This document shows, in pieces, positions 62,804-64,000 of a stretch of 64,000 nt of DNA. Source of the stretch: Agrobacterium tumefaciens (GTDB taxonomy: Bacteria; Pseudomonadota; Alphaproteobacteria; Rhizobiales; Rhizobiaceae); contig NZ_JXQV01000006.1 in assembly GCF_000834635.1 (NCBI RefSeq), positions 64,501 through 128,500 on the forward strand, read 5' to 3'. How positions within the stretch are numbered: the stretch's first letter is position 1; the number at the start of each line of letters is the position of its first letter. The position numbers and the translations under genes were made by a program. The notes beneath the pieces were generated by a model. It saw only the letters and a program-made list of their open reading frames with translations. It had not been told where the DNA came from and searched no databases.

Positions 62804-62992
62804 TGGGGACTCCTTTGTTTTTGCGAAGGCCGGATAGGCGGGCTTCGAAGGGTTCGGCTTGTTGCATATCGTGCAACAGAGATTTTCCGATCACCCGATT
62901 TATTGTCGGTCGATGAAGTGAAACAAGGTCATCCATCTGTTTTCAATCTGCACAATTCGCCTGAGAGTTGTGGCAAGCCAGAAGGTATGACC

Positions 62993-63307
62993 ATGTCGAA
63001 CAGGATATGCCACATCGTAATGTGGGACGTGGCTGGTGAGGGCATGGACGAAAAGTTGGTGTCGATCAGCCGCGTGATACGGGAATTCGAGGGCCTGAAG
63101 GGCAAGATTCCTGGAATGACGAAACTCGAAGTTGGCGCGGATGTCAGTGGCATCTCCTATGCCTGCGACGTTGTGTTGGTAACAGAATTCGAAAGCATGG
63201 ATGCCCTGCAGGCCTATGGTCAGCACCCTGCGCATCTGGCGGTACGGGATCGGCTGGAGGGCGTGCGGATCGCTCGCCATCAGGTTGATTACATACTCCC
63301 TGTTTGA
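62993..63307 (+). CDS. Dabb (stress-responsive A/B barrel) domain protein
   Basis: This 104-residue single Dabb domain has ICHIVMWDV at the N-terminus, then a helix with FEGLKGKIPGMTKLEVGADVS, DVVLVTEFESMDALQAY and HPAHLAVRD near the end. Dabb proteins are dimeric ferredoxin-like barrels with varied roles. ATG 62993 has AAGG 8 bases upstream; ATG 62987 is another option. It belongs to the oxidation cluster by position only. Confidence 0.85.
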   Translation: MSNRICHIVMWDVAGEGMDEKLVSISRVIREFEGLKGKIPGMTKLEVGADVSGISYACDVVLVTEFESMDALQAYGQHPAHLAVRDRLEGVRIARHQVDYILPV

Positions 63308-63390
63308 GCATCCGCGCCGTTTGCTGACACGGCACCGGGCCTGCCTCTCATGGCGAGCCCGGCGCCGCGCAACGCGATTCTGCCCCTCTA

Positions 63391-63960
63391 TCAAGGCTTC
63401 ATCAGCACCGAACGGCTCGGATAATCGGAAGCCCATGTGGCTGGCAGAGGCGCAACGAAGACGTTTTCCGTGCGCGTGCGGGTGAGTTTCCATTGCCCGT
63501 CCGGCTCCTTGCGGAAGGCGTTGTTGAGGCGCGAGGACCGCAGAAGTGCCTTGCCATCCGAAAACAGCCAGGGCTGCATGTGCACCCATTGCGCATCGGC
63601 TGTCTTGCCATCCTCATGCACGTGGATCTGTTCCGATGTCAGGTAGTGACAGTTGAGGATAAGGAGCGGCTCCTGCCTGCTTCCCCAGAAGTTTTCGAAA
63701 TGCTTGCGCAAGGCAGGCTTGCCTTCCACGCGGCCAAACTGGTTGGTGTAATATTCGCCAACGCCTTCCCACACAGCGTCTTCCGTATAGAGATCGAGGA
63801 TCAGCTCGATGCGCTGAGCGTCGTTCTCCACGCCGAATTCAGGGTTTGGGGTATCGCACAGAAACATGTAGCGCGCTTCCAGGCGGCGGATTTCGGATTC
63901 CGCTTCCAGCCTTTCAAGGCGGCGGGTCAGGGCTGCAATGGTCTCTTCTGATGTCGGCAT
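63391..63960 (-). CDS. SnoaL-like/NTF2-fold protein
   Basis: This 189-residue protein of the SnoaL-like (NTF2 fold) group has an N-terminal coiled helix (ALTRRLERLEAESEIRRLEARYM), then LYTEDAVWEGVGEYY, GKPALRKHFENFW and the last strand VFVAPLPATWASDYP. Such proteins are small dehydratases, isomerases or ring-hydroxylating beta-subunit relatives. The substrate is unknown. It starts 40 bases from the right edge of the window. Confidence 0.85.
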   Translation of the reverse strand: MPTSEETIAALTRRLERLEAESEIRRLEARYMFLCDTPNPEFGVENDAQRIELILDLYTEDAVWEGVGEYYTNQFGRVEGKPALRKHFENFWGSRQEPLLILNCHYLTSEQIHVHEDGKTADAQWVHMQPWLFSDGKALLRSSRLNNAFRKEPDGQWKLTRTRTENVFVAPLPATWASDYPSRSVLMKP

Positions 63961-64000
63961 TCGGTGGCTCCCGTTTCTGGCTTCAAGCTTTGTCTGTTGG

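Noticed and set aside
1-64000. Search by eye for tRNA, rRNA, CRISPR arrays, integrases and intact IS elements
   Set aside because: None seen. Short cloverleaf-like or repeat-like matches did not hold up; a dedicated RNA search could still find something small.

Overview
The window reads as part of a large secondary replicon (chromid-like) of a Rhizobiaceae alphaproteobacterium, most likely of the Agrobacterium/Rhizobium clade. The base composition is fairly high in GC. A complete repABC replication/partition operon lies at 3477-7164. Core genes that are normally chromosomal sit on the same molecule: rpmB, hisC-tyrC, ftsEX, hpt, gloB and plsC. Most protein families are typical of this clade (matABCR, DUF2125, DUF3108, a Bug-type binding protein, RepC). 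The genus is inferred from protein families only.

Layout. 1-3.4 kb: the start of a pyrimidine catabolism operon (rutA and a truncated rutB) with a tandem operator, an orphan Bug-type binding protein and a heme oxygenase. 3.5-8.5 kb: repABC with its counter-transcribed RNA and two parS-like palindromes, then about 1.1 kb with no convincing gene. 8.5-10.5 kb: an omega-aminotransferase and a divergent XRE-cupin regulator. 10.8-23.6 kb: a surface polysaccharide locus with a co-polymerase carrying a degenerate kinase domain, a Wzx-type flippase, a TupA-like ATP-grasp protein, a Wzy-type polymerase, four GT4 glycosyltransferases and a tandem alpha/beta-hydrolase with cysteine in both nucleophile elbows.

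23.6-28.4 kb is the most unusual part. It is a compact six-gene minus-strand operon: XRE regulator, SARP/TPR-type regulator, 74-residue protein, YcaO, TfuA and a 116-residue protein ending in Cys. It finishes at a strong intrinsic terminator. YcaO plus TfuA is the known enzyme pair for peptide-backbone thioamidation, so this looks like a ribosomal peptide or protein-modification system with its own regulators. The substrate is not obvious.

28.6-42.2 kb is mostly housekeeping: a queuosine-precursor transporter with a preQ1-like pseudoknot over its start codon, rpmB, glyoxalase II, hisC-tyrC, a gamma-glutamylcyclotransferase, plsC, an ElyC-like protein, ftsEX, hpt and a sugar epimerase. 42.3-47.5 kb is the malonate operon matABC with divergent matR. 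47.8-52.8 kb is a FecI/FecR-type cell-surface signalling set with a TonB-dependent receptor that carries a second, Omp25-like beta-barrel at its C-terminus. 53.2-64 kb is a branched-chain-amino-acid-type ABC importer (with a fused permease-ATPase), an AraC regulator and an amine or amino-acid oxidation cluster. No tRNA, rRNA, CRISPR array or intact insertion sequence was seen.
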